A stretch of DNA of 64,000 nt from Yersinia kristensenii (GCF_900460525.1 NZ_UHIY01000001.1:2604001-2668000), one strand, 5' to 3'; positions 50,465-59,548 are shown, counted from the stretch's first letter. Notes: generated from the sequence alone by a model not told the origin. Numbers and translations are program-made.

Positions 50465-51534
50465 GTCAGGCAATGAAAGTGGGTCTTGCTCTTTCTGGCG
50501 GTGGGGCTATCGGTGCTTATGAAGTCGGGGTAGTGAAAGCTCTTGCTGAGTCGGGCACGGAGGTGCATGTTGTCGCCGGAGCCAGTATCGGTGCGTTAAA
50601 TGGCGCTATTGTGGCGGCCTCGCCGAGCCTCACTCAAGCGGCACAGAGAATGACAGAAATCTGGGCGCATCTGGGTAATAGCAACGTTATGGAGGTGAAC
50701 AAATCGGTTTACATCTCGCTACTTGTGCAGTTTGGTATTGGGATGGGGCTAACACCGGCATTTAGTAAGGCCGGCACTCTGCTCAGCACTCTCCTTCGCC
50801 ATGCCGGTGTCTCCGCGGGGATTAAAGGGTTGCAAAATGAGCCGTTGATTTCTGACCAACCGCTTATTGACCTGATGAATCGTTATCTCGATATTGATTC
50901 TTTAGCTTCCGGGCTGCCATTGTACGTGTCGTTATATCCAACAGAAGGCGGTATGCTGGATATCATCAAGTGTATTGCTGCCGAGTTTGGTCTTGGGTCT
51001 ACTCGCGACTCAGAATTCCATCATATTCAGAACTTGCCACTCAACCAGCAAAAAGAGGCGTTATTAGCCTCAGCAGCGTTGCCGCTATTATTCCAATCTC
51101 GTGAGGTCAACGGCACGCGTTACAGTGACGGCGGAATGGGAGGTTGGAGGGAAGTGCAGGGCAATACTCCGGTTCAGCCATTGGTGGATGCGGGCTGTAA
51201 CATGGTCATCGTCACCCATCTTAGCGATGCTTCCTTGTGGGATCGTCACCGTTTCCCGGATACGACAGTGCTGGAAATCCGGCCACAGCGCTTATTAAAA
51301 CGTAACGAAGGTGTTCTGGGCGGGGCGAAAGATTTATTGGGCTTTACCGCTACGCATATAGATTCGTGGATTGAGCAAGGTTACCAAGACACAATGGCGG
51401 CTATTGAACATATTCGCAAACCTCTTCAGGCTCGGCAGGCACTGCGAACCTCTGAGGCGGTGATCGCAGCCAGTCTTACCGAAAACACTTTGGTTGATAC
51501 TTCACTTAAAAACGCGATGGAACGACTGAAATAA
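50461..51534 (+). CDS. patatin-like phospholipase, third gene of the GTPase operon
   Basis: 357 residues. The glycine-rich oxyanion motif SGGGAIGAYEVGV is at about 12-24, the nucleophile elbow GASIG has Ser42, and the catalytic-dyad aspartate lies in SDGGMGG near D223. No signal peptide, so probably a cytosolic acyl hydrolase acting at the inner membrane. Overlap with the RdcB-like gene (ATGA at 50461-50464) implies coupled translation. Relatives include bacterial patatins controlled by nucleotide signals, such as CapV; a link to signalling here is inference. Substrate unknown. Confidence 0.88.
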   Translation: MSQAMKVGLALSGGGAIGAYEVGVVKALAESGTEVHVVAGASIGALNGAIVAASPSLTQAAQRMTEIWAHLGNSNVMEVNKSVYISLLVQFGIGMGLTPAFSKAGTLLSTLLRHAGVSAGIKGLQNEPLISDQPLIDLMNRYLDIDSLASGLPLYVSLYPTEGGMLDIIKCIAAEFGLGSTRDSEFHHIQNLPLNQQKEALLASAALPLLFQSREVNGTRYSDGGMGGWREVQGNTPVQPLVDAGCNMVIVTHLSDASLWDRHRFPDTTVLEIRPQRLLKRNEGVLGGAKDLLGFTATHIDSWIEQGYQDTMAAIEHIRKPLQARQALRTSEAVIAASLTENTLVDTSLKNAMERLK

Positions 51535-51708
51535 ACGTGCCTACCGGAGATTACTGATGCAGTGCTATTGATATCTTCGGCCAATGTTTTGTGTTTGAAA
51601 TGTTGAGTTTTTAACTTAACTGCGTCGCGTCATTGACCCATGACAAGGCGGTCAGGATGTTATCCACTTTATAATCAAGCCCATTTATTTTCTCAGTGGT
51701 ATGAAAGT

Positions 51709-52830
51709 ATGGCTTATCAACTTAACCTTAATTGGCCCGAATTTTTAGAAAAATATTGGCAAAAACAGCCAGTTGTATTAAAAAATGCTTTCCCGAATTT
51801 TGTCGATCCGATTACGCCGGACGAATTGGCGGGTTTGACAATGGAAGCAGAGGTCGATAGCCGGCTGGTCAGCCATAAAAATGGTCAGTGGCAGGCGAGT
51901 AACGGGCCATTTGAGCACTTTGATAATCTGGGTGAGACCAACTGGTCACTGCTGGCTCAGGCGGTTAACCATTGGCATGCCCCCTCTGCTGAGTTAGTGC
52001 GGCCGTTTCGTGTGCTGCCAGATTGGCGTTTAGACGACTTAATGATCTCCTTTTCGGTCCCAGGTGGTGGGGTTGGGCCACATATTGATCAATATGATGT
52101 GTTTATTATCCAGGGGATGGGTAGCCGCCGTTGGCGAGTTGGCGATAAGCAACCATTAAAGCAGTTTTGCCCACATCCGGCATTGCTACATGTTGAACCC
52201 TTTACACCCATTATTGATGAAGATTTGGCCCCAGGCGATATTTTATATATTCCACCCGGCTTCCCGCACGATGGTTTCACTCACGAAACGGCGTTTAACT
52301 ACTCAGTAGGTTTTCGCGGGCCAAATGGGCGAGATTTAATCAGCAGCTTTGCCGACTATGCGCTAGAAAACGATCTTGGTAATGAGCACTACAGCGACCC
52401 TGATTTAACCTGCCGAGAACATCCAGGCCGGGTTGAAGAGGTTGAACTCGAGCGCCTGCGTGGGATGATGATCGAAATGATTAATCAACCAGAAGACTTT
52501 AAGCAATGGTTTGGCCGCTTTGCAACGACACCCCGCCATGAGTTGGATATTGCTCCGGCGGAGCCGCCTTACGAGCCGAATGAGATTGTCGACGCCTTAA
52601 TGGACGGTGAAGTCTTGACTCGTCTTAGCGGGCTGCGGGTTCTACAAGTGGGCGACAGTTTCTTTATCAATAGTGATCGGTTGGAAATACGCGACGCTAA
52701 AGCCGCTGATGCGTTGTGCCGCTATACCATTCTTGGCAAGGAAGAACTGGGGGAGGCGCTCTGTGATCCGGCTTTCGTGGCGGAGTTAACTGAGCTAATT
52801 AATCAGGGATACTGGTTCTTCGACGAGTAA
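51709..52830 (+). CDS. roxA: 50S ribosomal protein L16 arginine hydroxylase RoxA (YcfD)
   Basis: 373 residues, JmjC-type 2-oxoglutarate/Fe(II) oxygenase. GGGVGPHIDQYDVFIIQ supplies the H-x-D iron ligands and PPGFPHDGFTHE follows. A C-terminal winged-helix-like half ends YWFFDE. E. coli YcfD is the same length and hydroxylates Arg81 of L16. ATG 51709 (MAYQLNLNWPEF) aligns with the E. coli start, though the ribosome-binding site is weak; the frame extends upstream to 51640. Confidence 0.94.
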   Translation: MAYQLNLNWPEFLEKYWQKQPVVLKNAFPNFVDPITPDELAGLTMEAEVDSRLVSHKNGQWQASNGPFEHFDNLGETNWSLLAQAVNHWHAPSAELVRPFRVLPDWRLDDLMISFSVPGGGVGPHIDQYDVFIIQGMGSRRWRVGDKQPLKQFCPHPALLHVEPFTPIIDEDLAPGDILYIPPGFPHDGFTHETAFNYSVGFRGPNGRDLISSFADYALENDLGNEHYSDPDLTCREHPGRVEEVELERLRGMMIEMINQPEDFKQWFGRFATTPRHELDIAPAEPPYEPNEIVDALMDGEVLTRLSGLRVLQVGDSFFINSDRLEIRDAKAADALCRYTILGKEELGEALCDPAFVAELTELINQGYWFFDE

Positions 52831-53082
52831 TTATATTTTTAATAGCGGTTTTTGAGTGCGTATATATGACGTCATTTGAAAGCCGCTGCTAAGATATTCT
52901 ATATCCGTGCAAATGCTTATATCAAGAAGATAGAACCGTGAGTGCTCACGAATTGGGTATCAGATTTTAGCGAGAATAAATAGCATTGATAATGCTGAAA
53001 AAATCTCCTCAATATTAAGTGAGATTATCCAATTTTACATTTTCATTCCTCTTGGGAGGTAGTTGTAGATCTTTATCAATCA

Positions 53083-53358
53083 TCACAGAACGAAATCAGT
53101 AAATGATGACAGTGGTCTTCTGAAATCTTCCGGTTTAGGGGATAGTGCGACGGTTCTTAAATGACGGTTACAGATGAACCATATTTCATTACGGTCATTG
53201 GACAATATGTAGTAAGCATCAGAAGTTTCTGATGGATTGAAGAGACCCAAAGCCCGATAGGCTGATGCCACATTAAAACCACTCTGAAGCGGAAGTGGCC
53301 TAGGACCATTGACCATCTCACTGATTCTTAAATATAAACCTTGTTCAATCCATACCAT
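53083..53358 (-). CDS. conserved-looking hypothetical protein
   Basis: 91 residues, no signal peptide or membrane segment. Contains YYILSNDRNEIWFICNRHLRTV. GAGG lies 8 nt before the ATG, which supports it as a real gene. Family not recognised. It stands alone between roxA (252 bp away) and the ABC exporter, transcribed opposite to both. Confidence 0.6.
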   Translation of the reverse strand: MVWIEQGLYLRISEMVNGPRPLPLQSGFNVASAYRALGLFNPSETSDAYYILSNDRNEIWFICNRHLRTVALSPKPEDFRRPLSSFTDFVL

Positions 53359-53575
53359 TTGATTGCCTCAAGTTTAGATAAGTTCCAATTAATTATAGTG
53401 CATATACTTTTATGATTTATAAGACTCCTCTGTTAATCACTTGCCAGGAGTGGGTAAAAGATATGTTCCTATAATTCTATGATATTGCCAGGTTCATTAG
53501 CCCATAACCCGGATACGTGGCAGAATATAAAAAAATAATGACAGCTATTTCACCTGGGATGACAAACACATCAAT

Positions 53576-55345
53576 ATGGATCGCTCCCGTATACTCAAGT
53601 TCCTATTACCTTATTTGTGGCCTAAAAATAATTCGAAACTCCGCTACTACCTGATTGCCGCCGTGATATTTATGGTGGTTTCTAAGGTCAGTACCACACT
53701 GGTGCCCCTTGCCTACAGGGCGATGATCGACACATTAAGCACTGAAAATGCCAAGATGATGGCTATTCCCATCACTTTGATCATTGCTTATGGGATCGCG
53801 AGAGTCAGTGCCTCACTATTCGAAGAACTGCGTAACGTGATGTTTGTACACGTCAGCCAGAACGCAACTCGGTTGCTTGGTTTACGGGTATTTAAACAAT
53901 TACATGAGCTAAGTTTGCGTTTTCATCTGGACAGGCAAACCGGCGGGTTATCTTTATCTATTGAGCGTGGTACACAAGCGGTTGCCACAGTACTTTCCCG
54001 CATTTTGTTCTCTATCTTCCCCATTTTATTTGAGATAACCCTGGTCTCTCTTATCATGTGGCATTTGCTAGATGGTTGGTTCGCAGTCGCTATTCTGGTG
54101 ACAGTGGCATGCTATATCCTATTTACTGTGGTGGCGGTCAGTTGGCGAACCCGTTTTCGGCGGGAGGTTAATCAAGCCAATTCAGATGCCAACACCAAGT
54201 CCATCGACAGTTTGATAAATTATGAAACGGTAAAATATTTCGGTAATGAACAGTTTGAAGCCGAGCGCTTTAACTCGTCACGAAAACTGTATGAATATGC
54301 AGCGATAAAAAGTCAATTCAGTTATACCGCTTTAAGTTTGGGGCAAACTACCATTATCTCCATAGGGCTGGTGGTGATGATGTCCATGGCGGCGCAAGGT
54401 ATTACACAGGGCCGTATGACCATTGGTGATTTTGTGTTGGTCAATGCTTACCTTCTTCAGCTGTACCAGCCACTCAATTTCTTTGGGTTTATTTATTCCG
54501 AGATCAGACAAGCACTGATTGATATGGAGAATATGCTCGATTTATTGATGGTGGAAAAAGAGATTACAGATTGCCCTGATGCGCCGGCTTTACATCTTAC
54601 AAAAGGGGAAGTGCGGTTTGACTCAGTCAGTTTTGGTTATGATCCGCGTAGACCTATTCTGAATAAAGTGAGTTTCACTATCCCTGCTGGCAAAACAGTG
54701 GCGGTTGTTGGTGCATCGGGAGCCGGTAAATCAACACTATCTCGTCTATTATTCCGGTTTTATGATGTCACTGATGGCGCGATTTATATTGATGATCAAG
54801 ATATCCGCAATGTGACTCAAGCCAGTTTACGTGAGGCTATTGGCATCGTGCCGCAAGATACGGTGCTATTCAATGACACGCTGCGTTATAACATTGCTTA
54901 CGGCAAAACTTCTTCCAGTTTTGCAGAAATAGAACGCGCGGCGAAACTGGCCCATATTCATGATTTTATTATTGGTTTGCCAGATGGCTATGACACGCGA
55001 GTAGGGGAGCGTGGGCTTAAGTTATCAGGGGGTGAGAAACAGCGAGTGGCGATTGCGCGCACGATTCTTAAAAATCCGGCTATTATGGTTTTTGATGAAG
55101 CGACCAGCGCGTTAGATACTCATACTGAGCGCGAAATACAGGCCCACCTGCGCGAAGTTAGCCGCGACCACACTACCTTGGTTATTGCTCACCGCTTATC
55201 CACTATTATTGATGCCGATGAAATTATTGTGATGGATGCGGGCTCAATAGTTGAACGTGGGCGGCATGAGGCGTTATTGCTGAAAAATGGCCGGTACGCA
55301 GCCATGTGGCAGAATCAATACCATGAAGACGAGCAACTTGCGTAA
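53576..55345 (+). CDS. Atm1-type ABC exporter (fused permease-ATPase)
   Basis: 589 residues: six membrane segments in about 20-320, then an ATPase with Walker A GASGAGKST near 383, Q-loop GIVPQDTVLFNDT, signature LSGGEKQRVAIAR, Walker B IMVFDEATSALD and H-loop IAHRLSTI. Residues such as NYETVKYFGNE and the ATPase start resemble the Atm1/HMT1 group that exports glutathione-linked metal or Fe-S-related compounds. Half-transporter, so a homodimer. Substrate not determinable from sequence. Confidence 0.87.
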   Translation: MDRSRILKFLLPYLWPKNNSKLRYYLIAAVIFMVVSKVSTTLVPLAYRAMIDTLSTENAKMMAIPITLIIAYGIARVSASLFEELRNVMFVHVSQNATRLLGLRVFKQLHELSLRFHLDRQTGGLSLSIERGTQAVATVLSRILFSIFPILFEITLVSLIMWHLLDGWFAVAILVTVACYILFTVVAVSWRTRFRREVNQANSDANTKSIDSLINYETVKYFGNEQFEAERFNSSRKLYEYAAIKSQFSYTALSLGQTTIISIGLVVMMSMAAQGITQGRMTIGDFVLVNAYLLQLYQPLNFFGFIYSEIRQALIDMENMLDLLMVEKEITDCPDAPALHLTKGEVRFDSVSFGYDPRRPILNKVSFTIPAGKTVAVVGASGAGKSTLSRLLFRFYDVTDGAIYIDDQDIRNVTQASLREAIGIVPQDTVLFNDTLRYNIAYGKTSSSFAEIERAAKLAHIHDFIIGLPDGYDTRVGERGLKLSGGEKQRVAIARTILKNPAIMVFDEATSALDTHTEREIQAHLREVSRDHTTLVIAHRLSTIIDADEIIVMDAGSIVERGRHEALLLKNGRYAAMWQNQYHEDEQLA

Positions 55346-55356
55346 TAACAAGTTGC

Positions 55357-55653
55357 TTATAAAGACTCTGCAAAAGGGTGCATAAACATGAATGTGCACT
55401 CTTTCCGCTGATATTGATTGATTTGCGGAACCAACCGCTGGAAATGCTCGGATGCGCAATGTATATCTAATGCCGCTTGGTTTGGCCATTCTTCAACAAA
55501 AATAAAGTTGCCGGGATCTTTATGATTGATAAATAAATCATAGGAAATACAAAGTGGCTCAAGTTTTGTTCTTTCCACTAATTCTTTATAGAGTGGCATG
55601 ACATCACTGATGTGCTCAGGTTTTATAAAATCTTGTGCAATGACTTTTAACAT
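55357..55653 (-). CDS. ABM-domain (antibiotic biosynthesis monooxygenase-like) protein
   Basis: 98 residues with a ferredoxin-like dimeric ABM fold: MLKVIAQDFIKPEHISDVMPLYKELVERT ... FIFVEEWPNQAALDIHCASEHF. Related to quinol monooxygenase YgiN and LsrG-type proteins. The ATG at 55653 fits the domain boundary; the frame is open to 55710. A 24-codon frame precedes it by 13 bp on the same strand and the convergent ABC exporter gene ends 11 bp away. Confidence 0.8.
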   Translation of the reverse strand: MLKVIAQDFIKPEHISDVMPLYKELVERTKLEPLCISYDLFINHKDPGNFIFVEEWPNQAALDIHCASEHFQRLVPQINQYQRKECTFMFMHPFAESL

Positions 55654-55666
55654 AGGTGTATTAGCG

Positions 55667-55741
55667 CTAGGCTCCGGTAAAATGCGTGTAAGCGAATACT
55701 GCCAGCGCAATAGCGATCATAATCATCGTCGTTTTTCTCAT
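55667..55741 (-). CDS. possible 24-residue membrane peptide
   Basis: ATG 55741, stop TAG at 55669-55667. Translation MRKTTMMIMIAIALAVFAYT then HFTG: a short positive N-terminus and one hydrophobic helix. GAGA lies 8 nt upstream of the ATG, while the downstream monooxygenase has no good site of its own, so coupling by re-initiation is conceivable. Too short for similarity judgement. Confidence 0.45.
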   Translation of the reverse strand: MRKTTMIMIAIALAVFAYTHFTGA

Positions 55742-55985
55742 TTTAATTCTCGTTATAAATGATGAGTTTCAAGTTGGCTCGCCAAACGATAACGTAAATT
55801 CCGCTAAAAAACAGCTATCGCGACAAAATATTCCGTTTCAGGGTAATGTCAGCAAAATCAATAAAGTCACACAGGACGGGGTTCTTACGGGAGGTTAATC
55901 CTGCGTAAGTTGATATTGATCTCATTTTTAATATAATTATTTGTGTTAACTTTTACGATGTGCATCGTCACATAAGGGGGATAAT

Positions 55986-56180
55986 ATGTCAGCACTTGAG
56001 AAACTCATTTCAGCATATTGCCATACCAGCCTGGACTTTGTGGCATCCACGGTTGCTTTTATGGAAAACCAAAAAAAGAAAATAAATGTTGATGAAATTG
56101 AAGCGAAACTTTCGCCAGATGAATGCGATTTCTTTCGGGAAAGATTAGCTCATTACAGAGACATATATCGGCCTCAGTGA
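55986..56180 (+). CDS. small hypothetical protein
   Basis: 64 residues, soluble and helical (SALEKLISAYCHTSLDF; VDEIEAKLSPDECDFF). AAGGGGG lies just before the ATG, and a perfect terminator follows at 56214-56248, which together support a real single-gene unit. Family not recognised. Confidence 0.7.
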   Translation: MSALEKLISAYCHTSLDFVASTVAFMENQKKKINVDEIEAKLSPDECDFFRERLAHYRDIYRPQ

Positions 56181-56213
56181 TCTTACGGCTGTTTTGTCCT
56201 GCATTCAACATTA

Positions 56214-56248
56214 AATAAGCCGCCTGGTGGCGGCTTATTCTATTTTTA
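56214..56248. terminator. bidirectional terminator
   Basis: Perfect 11-bp stem AATAAGCCGCC / GGCGGCTTATT with TGGT loop, then CTATTTTTA. Lies between the 64-residue protein gene and the convergent molbindin gene. Confidence 0.85.
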
Positions 56249-56276
56249 GAATAGAATCTCTGAAGATAAGGTGCTT

Positions 56277-56708
56277 TTATGCTTTCTTGGTAGCAAGAAT
56301 GACACTGGATGCTTTAAATAATGCAGTGACTTCACTTCCTACAGATAACGCCATTTCTTCCAGGCTTTCATTAGTGATAACTGAGATCAGTGCTAACCCA
56401 TTAACGGTAACAACTTTAACAGTAGAGTTAATGGCGCCTTTTGAGATGGTTTGGACTTTACCCGTAAATTGGTTACGGGCTGAAAAATTCAAACCACAAT
56501 CCAGAGAAGCTAAAATAACCCAAGGTGCTTTGACTAAGGCAATTGCGGGTTTTCCTACCGACAGACCTAATGCTTTGCAGCTCGTTTTAGTAATTACGGT
56601 AGTCAGCTTTTCACCACCGTCTAAAGATAGAACAACCTCATCATTGACTGAACCTTCAACAATGGCATGGACTGTTCCGGATAACTGGTTTCGTGCAGAG
56701 ATAGACAT
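56277..56708 (-). CDS. tandem-TOBE molybdopterin/molybdate-binding protein (molbindin)
   Basis: 143 residues made of two TOBE (Mop) domains: MSISARNQLSGTVHAIVEG (1-70) and FSARNQFTGKVQTISKG (75-143). The tandem arrangement is that of ModG-type molbindins that store molybdate in the cytosol. No mod genes are nearby. Upstream, about 80-120 bp before the start, is the octamer tandem repeat at 56789-56828, which could influence its promoter. Confidence 0.88.
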   Translation of the reverse strand: MSISARNQLSGTVHAIVEGSVNDEVVLSLDGGEKLTTVITKTSCKALGLSVGKPAIALVKAPWVILASLDCGLNFSARNQFTGKVQTISKGAINSTVKVVTVNGLALISVITNESLEEMALSVGSEVTALFKASSVILATKKA

Positions 56709-56788
56709 CGTATTCCCTCATGGTCACGTCAAATTGACACCGTGCCAGACAAAATTCCAGTCCGACACCCCATTTGACCAAATACACT

Positions 56789-56828
56789 TACAGGAGTACA
56801 GGAGTACAGGAGTACAGGAGTACAGGTG
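56789..56828. repeat. tandem octamer repeat, five copies
   Basis: TACAGGAG four times without change (56789-56820) and a fifth copy TACAGGTG (56821-56828). The 8-bp unit is not a multiple of three and slipped-strand changes would be expected. It lies between the divergent-direction upstream region of the molbindin gene and the 3' end of the acyltransferase. Confidence 0.92.
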
Positions 56829-56880
56829 TGATGCTCATATCTCATAGAAAAAAATGGACATGTGCTTGCGATCACATAAA

Positions 56881-57846
56881 TCAAAACGAGATAAAGCGTG
56901 ACGTATATTTATTGAGTAATAAAATCCGCGATAACAGCACTGACGCCGCAAATACGGATAACAGTAATGTGAACCTCAGTGTGACATCCGATAAGTTATA
57001 TGCGCTGGCAATGAAATAGAAAATCCCATCATGCAAAATATAGACTCCAATCATGGATGGACTGATATAGGCTAATGTTTTCTTTATCCATTCGTGTTTA
57101 GTGTCAAAATTATCAAATATGACAAATAAGCATAAGCTCAGTATTAAAACGTGTAAGTTATCGAGGAAATAGCTGGCATTTACTGTTTTATAAACATATA
57201 TCGACATAAAACTTTCATAGAAGTACATGGAAACTGCTGTCGGGATAAGAAGTACTTTTGCCACAAAACGTATTCTCGGAATTTTGGTTATTCTTTGACA
57301 TACTTTGGAGCAAAGGAACCTGCCGGTCATATAATAGAAGATCCACGTCCATAATCTAAAGTATTGCGGAAAATCAATTAGGTAGGGTTTTTCACTAAAT
57401 GCACTGATTAAATCGATAGAAACAGAAAATATCACCAAACACGAGAGGGTTATGATTGCTGTTCTGTTACTTTTTAATATCTTAGAGATTATTGGATTGA
57501 TTAGATAAATAATAGCAATACTGAATAAAAGCCAACTTTGCAGGAAGTAACCCCGCTTGAAGCCATCTTCATTGATGAAGTAGAAAAGCACATTCCAGAA
57601 AATAATAATGGTTATTATAGATTTTAACTTTCTGAGTATATCTGATTGATCTATCTCATCATTTGAATCGATATAACCAATAATCATAAAGAAAAGTGGA
57701 GTTGCGATGATCGATAAAAAGTACAGAATACTCATCACTTCGCCACCGAGAAAGCACTGTTCAGTACACGTTTTACTGGCAGAATAAAAGGTAACGGCAG
57801 AAAAGCAGCTTAATGTTTTCAGTGCATGTAAACCGACGTTTCTCAT
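56881..57846 (-). CDS. acyltransferase-3-family membrane protein, active-site residues altered
   Basis: 321 residues with about ten hydrophobic segments and the PLFFMIIGY motif typical of WecH/OafA-type O-acyltransferases. At the N-terminus, where family members have R-x10-H (as in NLRGIACLMVVMIH), this protein has ALKTLSCFSAVTFY: arginine is lysine and the catalytic histidine is tyrosine. Either it has lost acyl transfer or acts differently. AT-rich. Upstream and divergent is a LuxR-type regulator; target sugar unknown. Confidence 0.75.
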   Translation of the reverse strand: MRNVGLHALKTLSCFSAVTFYSASKTCTEQCFLGGEVMSILYFLSIIATPLFFMIIGYIDSNDEIDQSDILRKLKSIITIIIFWNVLFYFINEDGFKRGYFLQSWLLFSIAIIYLINPIISKILKSNRTAIITLSCLVIFSVSIDLISAFSEKPYLIDFPQYFRLWTWIFYYMTGRFLCSKVCQRITKIPRIRFVAKVLLIPTAVSMYFYESFMSIYVYKTVNASYFLDNLHVLILSLCLFVIFDNFDTKHEWIKKTLAYISPSMIGVYILHDGIFYFIASAYNLSDVTLRFTLLLSVFAASVLLSRILLLNKYTSRFISF

Positions 57847-58208
57847 AAAGTTGTTTGGCTTAAAATAAAGTTAAACGAGATATCCAGCTTCAGATAACGT
57901 AGGTATAGCATTAGAACCTTCCTGTTTAGGCTACTAATTTTTCACTATTTTTACATACAATCCTAATGCTGTCACGTTCGGCAGACCTAAAGATAAATAA
58001 ACAACTAAGAAATATTCTTTTTAGAAAAAGACGTTTCCTACACTCTCTGGTGTTGACATCCTATATATATCCTCACTCCTCTATGGTTTACTGCAAAGTA
58101 AGGTATGTTCTGGGCTATCTACATAATTTTTAATAGCTTTTATTTCATCACAAACAGATGTGAGTTAACAATTCATAGGGTGCTGAAGCACTAGCGGGTG
58201 TGGCCAAT
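57847..58208. promoter_or_regulatory. divergent control region of acyltransferase and LuxR regulator
   Basis: 362 bp, AT-rich, no gene. Contains TAAGAAATATTCTTT at 58006-58020, close to the RcsAB box (consensus TAAGAATATTCCTA) with one extra base, and TTGACA at 58053-58058 without a convincing -10. Confidence 0.4.
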
Positions 58209-58811
58209 ATGATAAGCTGTATGATCGTTGATAATGATAAATACCAAACGTTGGGTATGGTAACCATCGTAAAAAAGATATTTACATCGTTAGGGTTTAA
58301 AAAAGAGATTAAATTCTATCGTAAAGCATTTTATTCGGCAGATATCATTTTTATTGGCGTTGATGAGTTTAGTTTTTTCGATGCTCTGAAACGTCTGGAT
58401 AAAGCGCCTTCAGAAGCAGATGTTTTTTTGATTTGTGATTCCCGGTTGAATAGCTTTTTACAGGGTATTCCAAGGTTCAGTAATGTGACGATGATCTTCA
58501 GAGAAGACTCCATCGATACCGTTACCAATAAGATTGCGACTGTTTTTAAACGTAAAGTTCGCGGGCTTAAAGAAAATTTAATTGAGCGAAAATCCCCGAA
58601 AGTATTGAGTCCATCATCGTCAGAGCGGCAGTATTTGACACCTAATGAAAATATCGTGTTGAAATTGTTTAATGAAGGATTTTCGGGGGGAGATATCGCC
58701 AGAATTTTGAAAAAGAGTGAAAAAACAGTCAGTGGACAAAAACGGTCGGCCATGAAAAAACTGGGTGCCCGTACTGATGTTGAGTTAATTAAAATGTTTA
58801 TGTTCAAATAG
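58209..58811 (+). CDS. LuxR-type (RcsA-like) transcriptional regulator
   Basis: 200 residues: an N-terminal receiver-like or degenerate domain (ISCMIVDNDKYQTLGM) and a C-terminal LuxR helix-turn-helix, LTPNENIVLKLFNEGFSGGDIARILKKSEKTVSGQKRSAMKKLG. Size and layout resemble RcsA and BglJ, which act with RcsB. ATG 58209 is chosen because GCGGGTG (58194-58200) leaves 8 nt; the GTG at 58200 would overlap it. Hairpin terminator at 58918-58947. Confidence 0.8.
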   Translation: MISCMIVDNDKYQTLGMVTIVKKIFTSLGFKKEIKFYRKAFYSADIIFIGVDEFSFFDALKRLDKAPSEADVFLICDSRLNSFLQGIPRFSNVTMIFREDSIDTVTNKIATVFKRKVRGLKENLIERKSPKVLSPSSSERQYLTPNENIVLKLFNEGFSGGDIARILKKSEKTVSGQKRSAMKKLGARTDVELIKMFMFK

Positions 58812-58917
58812 TTAATATAACAATGGACTGAATTTTGGTTACTTTTTCCGTCGACACCAGAGAATACCAAAGGGATTTTCTTGTGCTAGCGGGCAGGGAT
58901 GCCAGCTTCAAAACCCC

Positions 58918-58947
58918 AAACAGCCCCAAAGTTATTTGGGGCTGTTT
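58918..58947. terminator. bidirectional terminator
   Basis: Perfect 13-bp stem AAACAGCCCCAAA / TTTGGGGCTGTTT with 4-nt loop, between the LuxR gene and the convergent cold-shock-domain gene. Confidence 0.85.
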
Positions 58948-58991
58948 ATGGGTTGCGATGCCGCGTTGTTTCAGTAAAAACAAAACCCAGA

Positions 58992-59474
58992 CTAAATACT
59001 CTTCAACTTGGTAATCGTACTGTCGATATCAACCTCGTACTCAGAGAATGTGTATGTGACATTTTGGAACGTCGTTATTGATAGCATTCTCAATGGTACT
59101 GTTTTTTCTGAAATATCTTCTTCCTGTGGCCGGATTTTATTCATCAGTAAATTGACTGAAAGGATAGTGTTGGCTTTATCGACTTCAGCCTGCGCAGGAA
59201 TTTCTTTAGTAAAGGTATTGAATGACTTGATACTGGTGAGTTTGATTCTCTCATTAGCAATAAATATGTATTTGCTCTCAATTGCCACTTTCACTGCAAA
59301 TGCGGATAATCCTTTAGTATTGGTTGTCGGCTCGAAAGTGACTTCCGCACCTTTTTTGATCATCTCGGGATTAGCAACTTTAATAACGTGAAAATAACGG
59401 TTATCTCCGTTCTCATCGGTGATAAAACCAAAACCTTTATCTTCAAAAAAAGTTGTTATTCTACCGTTCATCAT
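58992..59474 (-). CDS. cold-shock-domain protein with extra C-terminal domain
   Basis: 160 residues. Residues 1-65 form a cold-shock domain: MNGRITTFFEDKGFGFIT with RNP1 KGFGFI, but RNP2 is RYFHV instead of VFVHF. The C-terminal half (about 70-160) has no recognised family and contains TFQNVTYTFSEYEVDIDST. Starts at 59483, 59474 or 59471 are all possible; the family start MNGRI favours the last two. Divergent from cspE across a region with two inverted repeats. Confidence 0.78.
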   Translation of the reverse strand: MMNGRITTFFEDKGFGFITDENGDNRYFHVIKVANPEMIKKGAEVTFEPTTNTKGLSAFAVKVAIESKYIFIANERIKLTSIKSFNTFTKEIPAQAEVDKANTILSVNLLMNKIRPQEEDISEKTVPLRMLSITTFQNVTYTFSEYEVDIDSTITKLKSI

Positions 59475-59548
59475 GCATCTCATATTAGCGTATCCAATGG
59501 GTAAGTATAATACAGGTGAATCGCTTTCAGATACAGTCTGGTGCTTTC

